Position numbers and translations under genes: made by a program. Of a stretch of DNA of 33,085 nt, positions 1 through 10,500 are shown one piece after another. How positions within the stretch are numbered: position 1 is the stretch's first letter; each line of letters begins with the position of its first letter. The notes beneath the pieces were generated by a model. That model saw only the letters and a program-made list of their open reading frames with translations. It did not search any database and was not told the origin of the DNA. This DNA is from Desulfovibrio sp. (GTDB taxonomy: Bacteria > Desulfobacterota > Desulfovibrionia > Desulfovibrionales > Desulfovibrionaceae): positions 116,069 through 149,153 of the forward strand of contig JAITGC010000078.1 in assembly GCA_031280915.1 (NCBI GenBank), given 5' to 3'.

Positions 1-488
1 TCGCCCTTTTGCCGATTGTCGCCATAGCTGTTTTTGATGTCTGGCAGTCCCGCTATGCCTATAGCGAAAGCATCAAAATGACCAAGGATGAAGTCAAGGA
101 CGAGCGCAAGCAGTCCGAAGGCGATCCGCTCATCAAAAGCAAGCAGCGCCAGAAAATGATGCAGGTTATGAGCAAGCGCATGCTGCGCGATGTTCCCAAG
201 GCCGATGTGGTGATCACAAACCCGACGCATATCGCCGTTGCTTTGCGTTACAACAGCGGCGAAGCGCCTGCTCCTGTGGTGCTTGCCAAGGGCGTGGACC
301 ATCTTGCGGAAAAAATCAAGGAAGTTGCCCGGGAGCACAAGATTCCCATTCGGGAAAACGTGCCTTTGGCACGGGCTTTGTATAAAGCTGTGGACATAGG
401 CGAGATGATTCCCGAGGAACTCTACAAGGCTGTGGCGGCGGTGCTTGCAAGTGTCTGGAAACTCAAGCCGAATATAAGGCGGATGTGA
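1..488 (+). CDS. flhB: Flagellar export apparatus protein FlhB, C-terminal part (5' end outside window)
   Basis: Open reading from the window edge; contains the FlhB autocleavage motif NPTH (VVITNPTHIAVALRY) and typical C-terminal cytoplasmic domain; followed by flhA. Confidence 0.95.
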   Translation, partial: ALLPIVAIAVFDVWQSRYAYSESIKMTKDEVKDERKQSEGDPLIKSKQRQKMMQVMSKRMLRDVPKADVVITNPTHIAVALRYNSGEAPAPVVLAKGVDHLAEKIKEVAREHKIPIRENVPLARALYKAVDIGEMIPEELYKAVAAVLASVWKLKPNIRRM

Positions 489-534
489 TGGCGCTCCGCC
501 GTTTTGATAAAAATTTTTGTGAGGTGTCAGAAAA

Positions 535-2631
535 ATGGCGTCAGTAACTCTTCCGCAATTGGACTACAGCCGGTTCTCCAAACATGGAGACATCGCGCTG
601 GCCGTCGGTGTGGTGGTCATTCTCTTTGTCATGCTGATCCCCCTGCCGACTTTTTTTCTGGACATCATGCTCTGCGTGAGCATCTCCATTTCGCTCCTTG
701 TGCTCGTCACCACCATGTTTATGACATCCCCTCTTGAGTTCAGCATCTTCCCCTCGCTTCTCCTGGTCACAACGCTGCTCAGGCTTGCGCTCAACGTGGC
801 CTCCACGCGTCTTATCCTGCTCAACGGCGATATGGGCGTGGACGCGGCGGGCAATGTCATCCGGGCCTTCGGGGAATTCGTCGTCGGCGGCAGTTATGTT
901 GTCGGCGGCGTCATTTTTATGATTCTTTTTATTCTGAACAAGGTCGTCATCACCTCGGGCACGTCGCGCATCGCGGAAGTGGCGGCGCGTTTCACCCTGG
1001 ACGCCATGCCCGGTAAACAGATGGCCATTGAGGCGGATTTGAATGCCGGGCTTATTGATGAGGAAGAAGCCAACGCCCGCCGCCAGGGGCTGCGCAAGGA
1101 AGCCGATTTTTACGGAGCGATGGACGGCGCGTGCAAATTCGTGGCCGGCGACGTCAACGCCGGCATGTTGATCACCCTGGTCAACCTTGTGGGCGGGATC
1201 ATCATCGGAGTCGCGCAGAAGGACATGGATTGGAATATGGCCCTGACGACGTATTCCCTGCTGACCATCGGCGATGGCCTGGTTTCCACCATTCCCTCGA
1301 TTATTGTGTCCACGGGCACGGGTTTGCTGGTTTCGCGCGCCGCCTCGGAAGCCAAAATGGGCGAGGAATTTCTCGCCCAGCTCACTTTCAACAGCCGCGC
1401 GCTTCAACTCGTCTCCGGCGTACTTTTGCTTTTTGCCCTGACTCCCGGCCTTCCCGCGATTCCGTTTCTCGTGCTTTCGGGGGGCCTTATGTTGGCGGCG
1501 CGTCTGGCCGCGAGCGACGACGAAAACCAGAAGGCGGCTTCGGCCAAAAAAGCCAAAAGCAAGGCCGGGACAACGGCCGACACGCCGGAGGAGGTTCAGG
1601 CCCTTCTGCCCCTTGACGCCCTCGAACTGGAACTTGGCTACGGGCTTATCCCTCTCGTTGATGAGGAGCAAAGCGGCAATCTGCTGGCGCGCATACGTTC
1701 CATCCGGCGGCAGTTCGCCCTGGATATGGGAGTGGTTGTGCCCTCCCTCCACCTGCGCGACAATCTGCAATTGAAGCCCGGCCAGTACGCGCTTTTGATC
1801 AAGGGCAACCAGGTCGCTTCGGCGGAAATCCTGGTGGACCATTTTCTGGCCATGGATCCCGGCAATGTGACGACGCGGATTTCAGGCGTTGAAACCCGTG
1901 AACCCGCATTCAACCTGCCGGCGATCTGGATTCCGGACAGCAGGCGCGAGGAGGCCATGCTGGCCGGCTATACTGTGGTGGATCCCGCAACGGTTATCGC
2001 CACGCACCTCACGGAAGTTTTCAAGCGGCATTTGTCCGATTTCCTGGATCGCCAAGCCGTTCAAGGTCTGTTGGACACCCTTGCCAAACATTCGCCCAAG
2101 GCTGTTGAGGATCTTGTGCCGGGCGTCATCTCCCTTGGCGCCGTGCAAAAGGTGCTTCAATTCCTGGTGCGTGAAAATGTGAGCATACGCGATATGCTCA
2201 CCATTATGGAGACGCTGGCCGACGTCGCTCCCGGCGTCAAAAATCCCGACATGCTGGCCGAATACGTGCGGGAAAAACTTTCGCGTTCCATTATCCGGCC
2301 TTATCTGGACAGCCAGGGCACCCTGCCGGTGCTGACGCTGAACGCCAATGCCGAGCGCATGATACAGGAAGGCATCCGCCAGACGGACAATGGCGCGCCC
2401 TTTCTTTCGCTCAATCCGGCTGCGGCGCAGCGCTTGGTGCAGAATGTCGGCAGCGCCGTCGAAAGCGCCGTCAATACCGACGGGCAGCCCGTGCTGCTGG
2501 CAAATCCCTTGCTGCGGCCGCATCTGGCGCAACTGATCGTCCGTTTTCTCCCCACAGTCGCCGTGATTTCGCAGGCGGAAATTCCTCCCGACATACGCTT
2601 GCAGGCTGTGGGTACCATTGGCGTTGATTAA
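535..2631 (+). CDS. flhA: Flagellar export protein FlhA
   Basis: 698 aa, N-terminal TM helices and FHIPEP-type cytoplasmic domain (LPAIWIPDSRREEA, FLDRQAVQGLLDTL). Confidence 0.97.
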   Translation: MASVTLPQLDYSRFSKHGDIALAVGVVVILFVMLIPLPTFFLDIMLCVSISISLLVLVTTMFMTSPLEFSIFPSLLLVTTLLRLALNVASTRLILLNGDMGVDAAGNVIRAFGEFVVGGSYVVGGVIFMILFILNKVVITSGTSRIAEVAARFTLDAMPGKQMAIEADLNAGLIDEEEANARRQGLRKEADFYGAMDGACKFVAGDVNAGMLITLVNLVGGIIIGVAQKDMDWNMALTTYSLLTIGDGLVSTIPSIIVSTGTGLLVSRAASEAKMGEEFLAQLTFNSRALQLVSGVLLLFALTPGLPAIPFLVLSGGLMLAARLAASDDENQKAASAKKAKSKAGTTADTPEEVQALLPLDALELELGYGLIPLVDEEQSGNLLARIRSIRRQFALDMGVVVPSLHLRDNLQLKPGQYALLIKGNQVASAEILVDHFLAMDPGNVTTRISGVETREPAFNLPAIWIPDSRREEAMLAGYTVVDPATVIATHLTEVFKRHLSDFLDRQAVQGLLDTLAKHSPKAVEDLVPGVISLGAVQKVLQFLVRENVSIRDMLTIMETLADVAPGVKNPDMLAEYVREKLSRSIIRPYLDSQGTLPVLTLNANAERMIQEGIRQTDNGAPFLSLNPAAAQRLVQNVGSAVESAVNTDGQPVLLANPLLRPHLAQLIVRFLPTVAVISQAEIPPDIRLQAVGTIGVD

Positions 2632-2731
2632 AAAATTTGGCCCTGATTTTGCATAAATATTTTGCCGTTCACGAGACGGCATAAAATGCGCAAAGGACGG
2701 CTTGCTCCGTCACGAGGCAAAGGAAAGGCTC

Positions 2732-3778
2732 ATGCAGGTCAAAACATTCACCGGCGGAACTTCACAGGAAATACTGGCCAGAATAAAAGCGGAAATGGGG
2801 CCGGACGCCGTTATTTTGAGCAATCGCACCTACAGCGAAAACGGCGCCGTCATTCATGAGATTGCCGCCGGCATCGACAGGGACGCGTCTGAAAATGCGG
2901 TTCGGGACAAGGGAAGCCCTGGCCTGAGTGAATGGCAGAAGGAATGGCTGCAGATTAAAAATCAGATTTTCGCCTTGATGAAGCCAGCTATACAGCTTGA
3001 GCGGCTGACGCCGCGTCAGCGCGTCGCCCTGGAATATTTGCAGCGGGAGGGCGCTTCAGACGCGGTTATCGTGGAGTTGTACAACCGTTTGCTGGCCGCA
3101 TCCGGCGCATCTGTGCTGGAATGCCTGTATGCCATGGTGGCGGTTAAAGCATGGGGAAGCGCCCATTGGCGGCAGCGCATGCATATTGTCACCGGCCCCT
3201 TTGGCAGCGGAAAAACGACAACTGCCCTCCGTTTTGCCCTGCATCTGCGCAAAGAAGAACCGGATGCCCGTATCGCCTTTATCAATGCGGATTGTTTGCG
3301 CGGCAACGGCAGACTTGTTCTGCGCCATTGGGCCGAACTTTCCAACTTTGCTTATATCGAAGCTCCTGACGGGCCTTCCATGGAGCGGGCGATTGCCGCC
3401 TGCAAGGAAATGAGCGCTGTTTTTATTGACGCGCCCGGTTTGTCCGGTGAACGAAATTTTGCGAAATGGCGGGAAGAGATGGGCCTTGTTGCTGAGGACA
3501 TCGCCGCGCATGTGACGCTTTCCCCATTTTTTGACGCCACCCAGAACAAGGCCTTTTTGCAGCGTTATAAAAGTGACGGCCCGTCCGGCATTGTCTGGAC
3601 AAAGCTGGATGAGGCCGAGTGTTTCGGCAATATTGTCAATATGGCTTGCGCGGGCGGCATGCCCATAACGGCGCTTTCCTTTGGTGCGCAACTCAAGGAA
3701 AGTCTCGTGCCCGCCACAGAGGCACTGATCTGGCGTTTGATTTTCAAACGGCAGATTCCCGGCCAAACAGCGCAGTAA
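2732..3778 (+). CDS. flhF: Flagellar SRP-like GTPase FlhF (likely start MQVKTF at 2732 rather than the TTG at 2702)
   Basis: N-terminal MQVKTFTGGTSQEILARIKAEMGPDAVIL plus P-loop GPFGSGKTTT; downstream of flhA. Confidence 0.93.
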   Translation: MQVKTFTGGTSQEILARIKAEMGPDAVILSNRTYSENGAVIHEIAAGIDRDASENAVRDKGSPGLSEWQKEWLQIKNQIFALMKPAIQLERLTPRQRVALEYLQREGASDAVIVELYNRLLAASGASVLECLYAMVAVKAWGSAHWRQRMHIVTGPFGSGKTTTALRFALHLRKEEPDARIAFINADCLRGNGRLVLRHWAELSNFAYIEAPDGPSMERAIAACKEMSAVFIDAPGLSGERNFAKWREEMGLVAEDIAAHVTLSPFFDATQNKAFLQRYKSDGPSGIVWTKLDEAECFGNIVNMACAGGMPITALSFGAQLKESLVPATEALIWRLIFKRQIPGQTAQ

Positions 3779-3797
3779 AACTATTGGGAGAGAACAA

Positions 3798-4613
3798 ATG
3801 AACGGCGCGTTTCCCCTGGTATTTTCCGTTACTTCCGGCAAAGGCGGTGTCGGTAAGACGAATATTTCCGTCAATCTGGCGGTTTGCCTGGCAAGGCTCG
3901 GCAAGCGCGTTGTTCTGCTGGACGCCGACCTAGGCTTGGCCAACGTGGATGTGCTGCTGGGCCTTACCCCGTCAAAAAATATTTTTCATCTGCTGGAGGG
4001 GGAAGCGCCGCTGCACGAGGTGCTTTTCCCGACGCCCTACGGTTTTTCCATTCTTCCGGCCTCATCCGGCATGGCCGAATTGTGCGCTCTTTCCAGGGGG
4101 CAGAAATTTGAACTTCTGGATGCGCTGGACGAAATGGGCAATGACATTGACTGTCTTATAGTGGATACCGGCGCCGGCATCGGCGACAACGTGCTGTATT
4201 TTAACCAGGCCGTACAAAGAAGACTTGTCGTCTTGACGCCTGAGCCGACGTCGCTTACCGACGGCTACGCCCTCATCAAATCGCTCAAGCAGAATCATGC
4301 CGTCGAGCAGTTTGACGTTTGCATCAACATGTCTTCAGACGTGAAAACAGCCAAGGATGTGTTCACGCGGCTTTACAACGCCTGCGATCATTTTTTGAGC
4401 GGCATTTCCCTGGACATTGCCGGCATTATACCGCGCGATCCCGAAGTCCGCAGGGCTGTGGTGCGCCAGATGCCCTTTACTGTCGACAATGGGCAGACCC
4501 CGGCCGCCAAGGCTGTGGCGGCCCTGGCGAAGACCGTTTCGGATTGGGAGATTCCGGCCAATCAGGACGGTAACATCAAGATATTCTGGAAAAAATTTCT
4601 CGGATTGGGATAG
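3798..4613 (+). CDS. flhG: MinD/ParA-family ATPase FlhG (FleN)
   Basis: Deviant Walker A SGKGGVGKTNISVNLA, DADLGLANVDVLLG; position after flhF. Confidence 0.95.
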   Translation: MNGAFPLVFSVTSGKGGVGKTNISVNLAVCLARLGKRVVLLDADLGLANVDVLLGLTPSKNIFHLLEGEAPLHEVLFPTPYGFSILPASSGMAELCALSRGQKFELLDALDEMGNDIDCLIVDTGAGIGDNVLYFNQAVQRRLVVLTPEPTSLTDGYALIKSLKQNHAVEQFDVCINMSSDVKTAKDVFTRLYNACDHFLSGISLDIAGIIPRDPEVRRAVVRQMPFTVDNGQTPAAKAVAALAKTVSDWEIPANQDGNIKIFWKKFLGLG

Positions 4614-4731
4614 CGTTGCGGCATAGCGATCCGCGGACATCCCATTCGGATACTGTCGCGGCCGGGCTGGCGGGCCAGGGCTGAGCGGCGGACACATAAG
4701 GGAGAAGAGGCAAAATCGGAAGGGTAGTTGT

Positions 4732-5532
4732 ATGAAAACCTGCACAGAGCAGGCGCAGCGGGAGTATCCGTGGGATGCGCTGGAAACCGGCATGACCGTA
4801 TGGGAGGATTTTCCTCCGGCGGAGCAGGAGGCCGTTGTACGGCACTACGCGCCGAAAATCCGCTTTCTCGCATTGCGGCTCAAGGCGAAACTGCCTCGTA
4901 GCGTGGAATTGGGGGAACTCATCAGTTCCGGTACGCTGGGGCTTATGGAAGCGTTGGGGAAATTCAAGGCCCAGTTGGGCATACGTTTTGAAACGTATGC
5001 CGAAAGTCGTATCCGGGGGGCCATGCTGGATGAACTGCGCCGCCTTGATTGGTTTCCGCGTTCTTTGCGCCAGCGCATCCGCGCGCTGGATGAGGCCATG
5101 CGCCAGATTGAGCATGAACACGGCCGACAGGCCACAGAGGAAGAATTGCATGACCTGACGGGGCTTGACGTCCGCGACATACGCCAGGGGCTGGAGGCGC
5201 TGCAGAATCAGCTCTGGCTTTCCCTTGACGCCATCCAGGATACGGTTTCGGGCGAGATCCAGGAAAGCGGCGGCGAGCCGTACAGCGTGACCGCGTCCCG
5301 GGAGCTTGTCGAAAAAGTTGCCTCACTCATTGACAGATTGACACCAAGGGAGAAAATGGTACTCTCCTTATATTATACCGACGAATTGACCATGCGTGAG
5401 ACCGCCGAAATTTTGGGCATCACAGAGGGTCGCGTTTCCCAATTGCATACACAGGCCCTGAATCGTCTGCGCAAAGAATTTGTCAGCCGTTACGGTTATA
5501 TTGATGAAAGTTTTGTAACAAATGTATGTTAA
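4732..5532 (+). CDS. fliA: Flagellar sigma factor sigma-28 (FliA/WhiG family)
   Basis: Sigma-70 regions 2-4 (GIRFETYAESRIRGAMLDELRRLDWFPRSLRQ; LTMRETAEILGITEGRVSQLHTQALNRLR). Confidence 0.95.
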   Translation: MKTCTEQAQREYPWDALETGMTVWEDFPPAEQEAVVRHYAPKIRFLALRLKAKLPRSVELGELISSGTLGLMEALGKFKAQLGIRFETYAESRIRGAMLDELRRLDWFPRSLRQRIRALDEAMRQIEHEHGRQATEEELHDLTGLDVRDIRQGLEALQNQLWLSLDAIQDTVSGEIQESGGEPYSVTASRELVEKVASLIDRLTPREKMVLSLYYTDELTMRETAEILGITEGRVSQLHTQALNRLRKEFVSRYGYIDESFVTNVC

Positions 5533-5544
5533 GGAGATGCCGAC

Positions 5545-5925
5545 ATGCCCTTTAATCCCAATATGCGTGTTCTTGTTGTGGATGATTTTTCCACAATGCG
5601 GCGCATTGTCCGTAACATTCTGCGTCAGTTGGGTTTCAACAACGTTGTTGAGGCGGATGACGGCACAACGGCGTGGGAGACTCTCAACCGCGAGAAGATA
5701 GATTTTATCGTCTCTGACTGGAATATGCCCCAGATGACGGGCATTGAGCTTTTGCGCAAGGTGCGGGCGAGCGAGCAGTTCGCCAATACCCCCTTTCTTA
5801 TGGTTACCGCCGAGGCTCAGCAGGAAAATATCCTTGAGGCCGTGCAGGCCAAGGTGTCCAATTATATCGTCAAGCCCTTTACCGCTGATACCATGAAACA
5901 GAAGATTGACAAGATATTCCCGTAA
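5545..5925 (+). CDS. cheY: Chemotaxis response regulator CheY
   Basis: 126-aa receiver domain: VLVVDDFSTMRRIVRNILRQLGFNNVVEADDG, SDWNMPQMTG, KPF. Confidence 0.95.
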   Translation: MPFNPNMRVLVVDDFSTMRRIVRNILRQLGFNNVVEADDGTTAWETLNREKIDFIVSDWNMPQMTGIELLRKVRASEQFANTPFLMVTAEAQQENILEAVQAKVSNYIVKPFTADTMKQKIDKIFP

Positions 5926-5957
5926 GCCTGTTTCCCCGCTGAAATCTGGAGCAAGAT

Positions 5958-6647
5958 GTGGCAGACGAAACCGCAGTCAAAGAAGCTCCGGCGGCTGATG
6001 AAGTACAGGTCGCGGAGCGCGCGGCCCTGATAGAGAAAAAAGTTCAGCTTGATCTTGACGACGCCCCCTTTTTGCAGGAGGAGTCAAAAAACGTTCCGGC
6101 AGCGCGGGAGGAAGGCGCCACGAAGCCGGCCGCGTCCGGCGAAACAGCGGAAGCGGCTGCCCCGAAGCAGGGAATGGGCCGGAAAAAGCTCATTATTTTG
6201 GCGGCTGGCGCGATTTTTTTGCTTTTGGCGGCTTTGGCCGTCGTATGGTGGTTTTTTCTGCGCCGGCCTCCCCCTCCTCCGGTCGAGGCCGCCAAGCCCG
6301 AGGTCATCGTTGTCCCCTCAAAACCAGCGACACAGGCCGCGCCGGATTATACCAAGGAATTTTCGTCTTTTCTCGTATATCACCCTGATGACAAGGGGAA
6401 AGGACGCTTTCTCGTCTGCAAATTCACCACTCTGACCAAGGCTCAGGGTTTGAGTCGTGAGATGGATCAGAAAATGCTTCCTCTGCGGGATGCCCTTTAT
6501 TACTATCTCAACAGTAAATCACCTGAATATTTGATAAACTCCAAAAATATTCCTGCCATCAAAAAGGATTTGACGGCTGTCATCAATAACTACCTTGTGC
6601 AAGGACAAGTTGAGGATATATTGTTTGAAAGCTATCTGAGCGAATGA
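5958..6647 (+). CDS. FliL-like flagellar basal-body-associated protein (GTG start)
   Basis: Acidic/Ala-rich N-terminus, one TM helix, C-terminus KKDLTAVINNYLVQGQVEDILFESYLSE typical of FliL; flagellar context. Confidence 0.75.
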   Translation: MADETAVKEAPAADEVQVAERAALIEKKVQLDLDDAPFLQEESKNVPAAREEGATKPAASGETAEAAAPKQGMGRKKLIILAAGAIFLLLAALAVVWWFFLRRPPPPPVEAAKPEVIVVPSKPATQAAPDYTKEFSSFLVYHPDDKGKGRFLVCKFTTLTKAQGLSREMDQKMLPLRDALYYYLNSKSPEYLINSKNIPAIKKDLTAVINNYLVQGQVEDILFESYLSE

Positions 6648-6738
6648 TTCCACAGGCGGGCATTGACTGACGCCGTGTTCGCAAATACAGTGGAGGCAGA
6701 CGGCTGTTTCGTGACCGGCGCGTAGCGGGGGAATTATT

Positions 6739-7065
6739 GTGAGTATGGACGCCACCATGGCTGTGCTCTATGCCCAGACGGCCCTGGCCGCGCCTTTCGC
6801 CAATTCCGCTGCGGTGGCGCCGCAGGCGGCCCTTGCGATGTCGCGGGTGCTTGCCGCTGAAATGGCCAAGCAAGAGCGGCAGCATGTTGAAAAATCAGAA
6901 AAAACGGATGGGGCCACAGTTTCCGATGGGGGCGGAGAAAGACGGCCGCCTCTGTTTGGCAGCCGTCGGGCTGGGCGCGTACGGCGCGACGCTGAGATCG
7001 ACGAAGACCAGCGGGGGGCCGCCTTGTCGCCCTTGGTGGGAAACCTTTTGAACATAAAAATATGA
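6739..7065 (+). CDS. Hypothetical protein in flagellar operon (GTG start)
   Basis: 108-aa ORF colinear with flanking genes, Ala-rich N-terminus; no recognised domain. Confidence 0.5.
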   Translation: MSMDATMAVLYAQTALAAPFANSAAVAPQAALAMSRVLAAEMAKQERQHVEKSEKTDGATVSDGGGERRPPLFGSRRAGRVRRDAEIDEDQRGAALSPLVGNLLNIKI

Positions 7066-7085
7066 TCCGGTGTGCGCGTTAACCC

Positions 7086-7517
7086 ATGACAGAAACAATT
7101 TCCCTTATTGCCATCGGCCTTCTCGTTCTGTTTGAGCTTGTTGTATTGACGGGAATTTTCTTTTTTTTCACAAGATTCCGTCGCTCTGAAGCCCTTCTCA
7201 CCACGCTTCAGGGCAATCAGGACGCCCTGCTTGCCCGCATAGAAATGAATGCCCGCCTGGAGCGTGAAATCGTGGCGAGTTTCGCCCAGCGGCAGGCGGA
7301 ATTGCGTAATCTTGACGAAAAACTGGAGGAAAGGGCCAAGGAGCTTCGTCGCCTTCTGCAACAGGCGGAGGAAATACGCCGTTCCCCCCAGTTCTTGCGT
7401 GAGATTATTTTGAATGGCCGCCGGAAGGGGCTTTCCAGCCAGCAGATTGCCAAAAACGCCGGCCTCGGCGTGGATGAGGTGGAACTTATCCTTACTCAAT
7501 CAGCGGGCGATGAGTGA
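7086..7517 (+). CDS. DUF2802-like membrane-anchored coiled-coil protein
   Basis: N-terminal TM, coiled coil, C-terminal HTH-like GRRKGLSSQQIAKNAGLGVDEVELIL; stop next to the following start. Confidence 0.7.
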   Translation: MTETISLIAIGLLVLFELVVLTGIFFFFTRFRRSEALLTTLQGNQDALLARIEMNARLEREIVASFAQRQAELRNLDEKLEERAKELRRLLQQAEEIRRSPQFLREIILNGRRKGLSSQQIAKNAGLGVDEVELILTQSAGDE

Positions 7518-7524
7518 AGGCGGC

Positions 7525-10500
7525 ATGTCAAAAATCCGCATCGGGCTTGATGTCGGCTCAACCACCGTCAAGGCTGTAGTCCTTGAGGCTGACGATACCG
7601 TTCTTTTCAAAAAATATCAGCGTCATTTTTCTGAAGCGCGCGCGAGCGCGGCGTCAATGCTGCTCGAAATCGCGACGCTTTTTCCGGAGCGCCCGTGGAG
7701 CATGAGCGCCAGTGGTTCCGGAGCCATTTCCCTGGCGGCGGAACTTGATATTCCCTTCACGCAGGAAGTGCTCGCTTCAGGTATTTGCATCCGCAAGTTC
7801 ATACCGGATGCCGACGTCATCATTGAACTCGGCGGGGAGGACGCCAAGCTTACCTTTTTAACCGGCGGGCTGGATCAGCGTATGAACGAAACGTGCGCCG
7901 GCGGCACGGGCGCGTTTATCGACCAGATGGCCGCCTTTCTGCAAACCGACACTGCCGGGCTTGACGAACTCGCCTTGCGGCACAGCGCCATTTATCCCAT
8001 CGCTTCCCGTTGCGGCGTTTTCGCGAAATCGGATATTCTGCCGCTGCTTAATGAGGGCTGCTCCCGGGAAGACATTGCCGCTTCGATAATGCAAGCTGTG
8101 GTTATACAGACGATAAGCGGTTTGGCCCGGGGCAGGAACATCAGGGGCAAAGTGGTTTTTCTCGGGGGGCCGCTGGCCTTTCTGCGCTCTTTGCGCGACG
8201 GTTTTGAGGCTACTCTGAAAGAAGTATCATGTTTTGTCCTGCCCGAAAACGCGCAGTATTTTGTAGCCATGGGCGCGGCCCTGCACGCCGCGGAAGGTCG
8301 TACGCGGACGTCGTCTCTTCGGGAACTGGCCGTCCTTCTCGAAAAGCCTGCCGCCAACAGCGACGAGCGGCCTTTGCTTCCTCTTTTCGCTTCCGGAGCC
8401 GAATATAAAGCCTTTGTACGGCGGCATAAATGTGAAGATGTGGCTCGCGCCTCCCTGGAAGATTGCGTGGGGGATGCCTGGCTGGGCTTTGACAGCGGAT
8501 CGACGACCATCAAGGCGGTGTTGATAGACGCCGCGGGGCGTCTTGTCTATTCCTGGTACGGCGCCAACAAGGGCGAGCCTCTTGCGGCCGCCGTGCAGAT
8601 ACTGAAGGATATTCACCTTCGCAAAAACAGGGAACTCGTCATTCGCGCGGCGGCTGTCACCGGATACGGCAGCGCCCTGTTGCGCGAGGCTCTGAGGGTG
8701 GATATTGATGAAGTGGAAACTGTTGCCCACTATGCGGCGGCGCGTTTTTTTAACCCGGACGCGAGTTTCGTTTTGGATATAGGCGGTCAGGACATCAAGT
8801 GTATGCGCATCAAGGACGGGGTCATCACGCGCATACAACTCAATGAGGCCTGTTCGGCGGGGTGTGGCTCATTTATAGAGAATTTCGCGGATTCCCTGCA
8901 AATGCCGCTGGCGCGTTTTGTGCGGGCGGCCTTGAAGGCGCGCAAACCGGTGGATCTCGGCACGCGGTGCACGGTATTCATGAATTCGAAAGTCAAGCAG
9001 GCTCAAAAGGAAGGAGCCGATGTGGGGGATATAGCCGCCGGCCTGTCCTATGCCGTTGTGCGCAACGCCTGTTACAAGGTGGTGAAAATCAACCATGTTG
9101 ATGAATTGGGGGAGCATGTGGTGGCCCAGGGAGGGGCTTTTGCCAATGACGCGCTCTTGCGTGCCCTTGAGCTGCAGCTTGGCCGCAATGTCACGCGTCC
9201 GGCCATCGCCGGGCTTATGGGCGCTTTCGGCGCGGCGCTTATCGCGCGCGAACGCGGCCCGGCCGCGGAGAAAACGCGTCTTTTGGATATTGAGGAAACC
9301 AGGTCGTTTTTTATGCGCACGCGTCATGCGCGCTGCCGTTTGTGCGGCAATGCCTGCCTGCTCACCGTCACGGTTTTCCCCGACAAGCGGCGTTTTGTAT
9401 CCGGCAATCGCTGCGAGCGCGGGGCGGGCGCCACCGCCAACAACCTGCCGAATCTTTACGCGTACAAATATCGTCGGCTTTTCGAGACATATCTCCCCTT
9501 GGCCGAAGAGCAGGCAAAACGCGGCCGGCTCGGCATCCCGCGCACCCTGAACATTTATGAAAATTACCCCCTGTGGTTTACCCTCTTTACGGCGCTCGGC
9601 TTCAGGGTGGAGTTGTCGGCCCCTTCGTCAAAGGAACTTTTTTTTCGCGGGTATGAAACCATACCCTCACAGACCGTCTGCTACCCCGCGAAGTTCGCTC
9701 ACGGCCATATCCTGGATCTGATCGAAGGTGGAGCGGAGCGGATATTTTTCCCCTGTCTGCCCAATGAGCGGCTGGATTTCAGTTCGCAGTCAGGCACGTA
9801 CAATTGCCCTGTGGTTATCGGCTATCCTGAACTCCTGGCCAAAAATATCGGCATGTTGCGGAAAAAGGGCATCACCTTCATTCATGATTTTCTGCCTTTG
9901 GACAGGGAAGCTCTGGCCAGGAGATTGTGCGCTCTGCCGTTTTTCGCCGATATTTCTCTTCAGGAAATGGAACATGCGGTCAAGGCGGGCTTCGGAGAAA
10001 TGGACCGCTTCAAGGAAGACATGCGCATGGCCGGCGAAAGAACGCTGGCGGAACTGGAGCGTACCGGCGGATACGGCATCGTTCTGGCAGGACATCCCTA
10101 TCATGTTGACCCTGGGGTACATCACGGAATTCCCGACCTGATCACCTCCTGCGGCATGGCGGTGTTGACGGAGGATTCCGTCGCGCATCTCATGCCCGAC
10201 CCGGGGCCGCTGCGTGTGGTGGACCAGTGGACGTACCATTCCCGCCTTTACAGGGCCGGAGCCTTTGTCGCGGCGGCGGAAAATCTGGCAATACTGCAGT
10301 TGATTTCCTTTGGTTGCGGCCTTGACGCCATTACTTCGGATCAGCTTGAGGAAATCGTCACCCACAAAGGCCGTCTTTACGCGCAGATAAAAATTGATGA
10401 GGGAATGAATCTCGGCCCGGCGAGGATACGCATTCGTTCGCTGCTGGCGACAATGCGCGAACGTCAGGCCAAGACAAGGGATGCCCCGCCGTTCAGCGAG

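Noticed and set aside
541-1842. 433-aa - strand ORF opposite flhA
   Set aside because: Antisense shadow ORF of flhA, charged low-complexity translation
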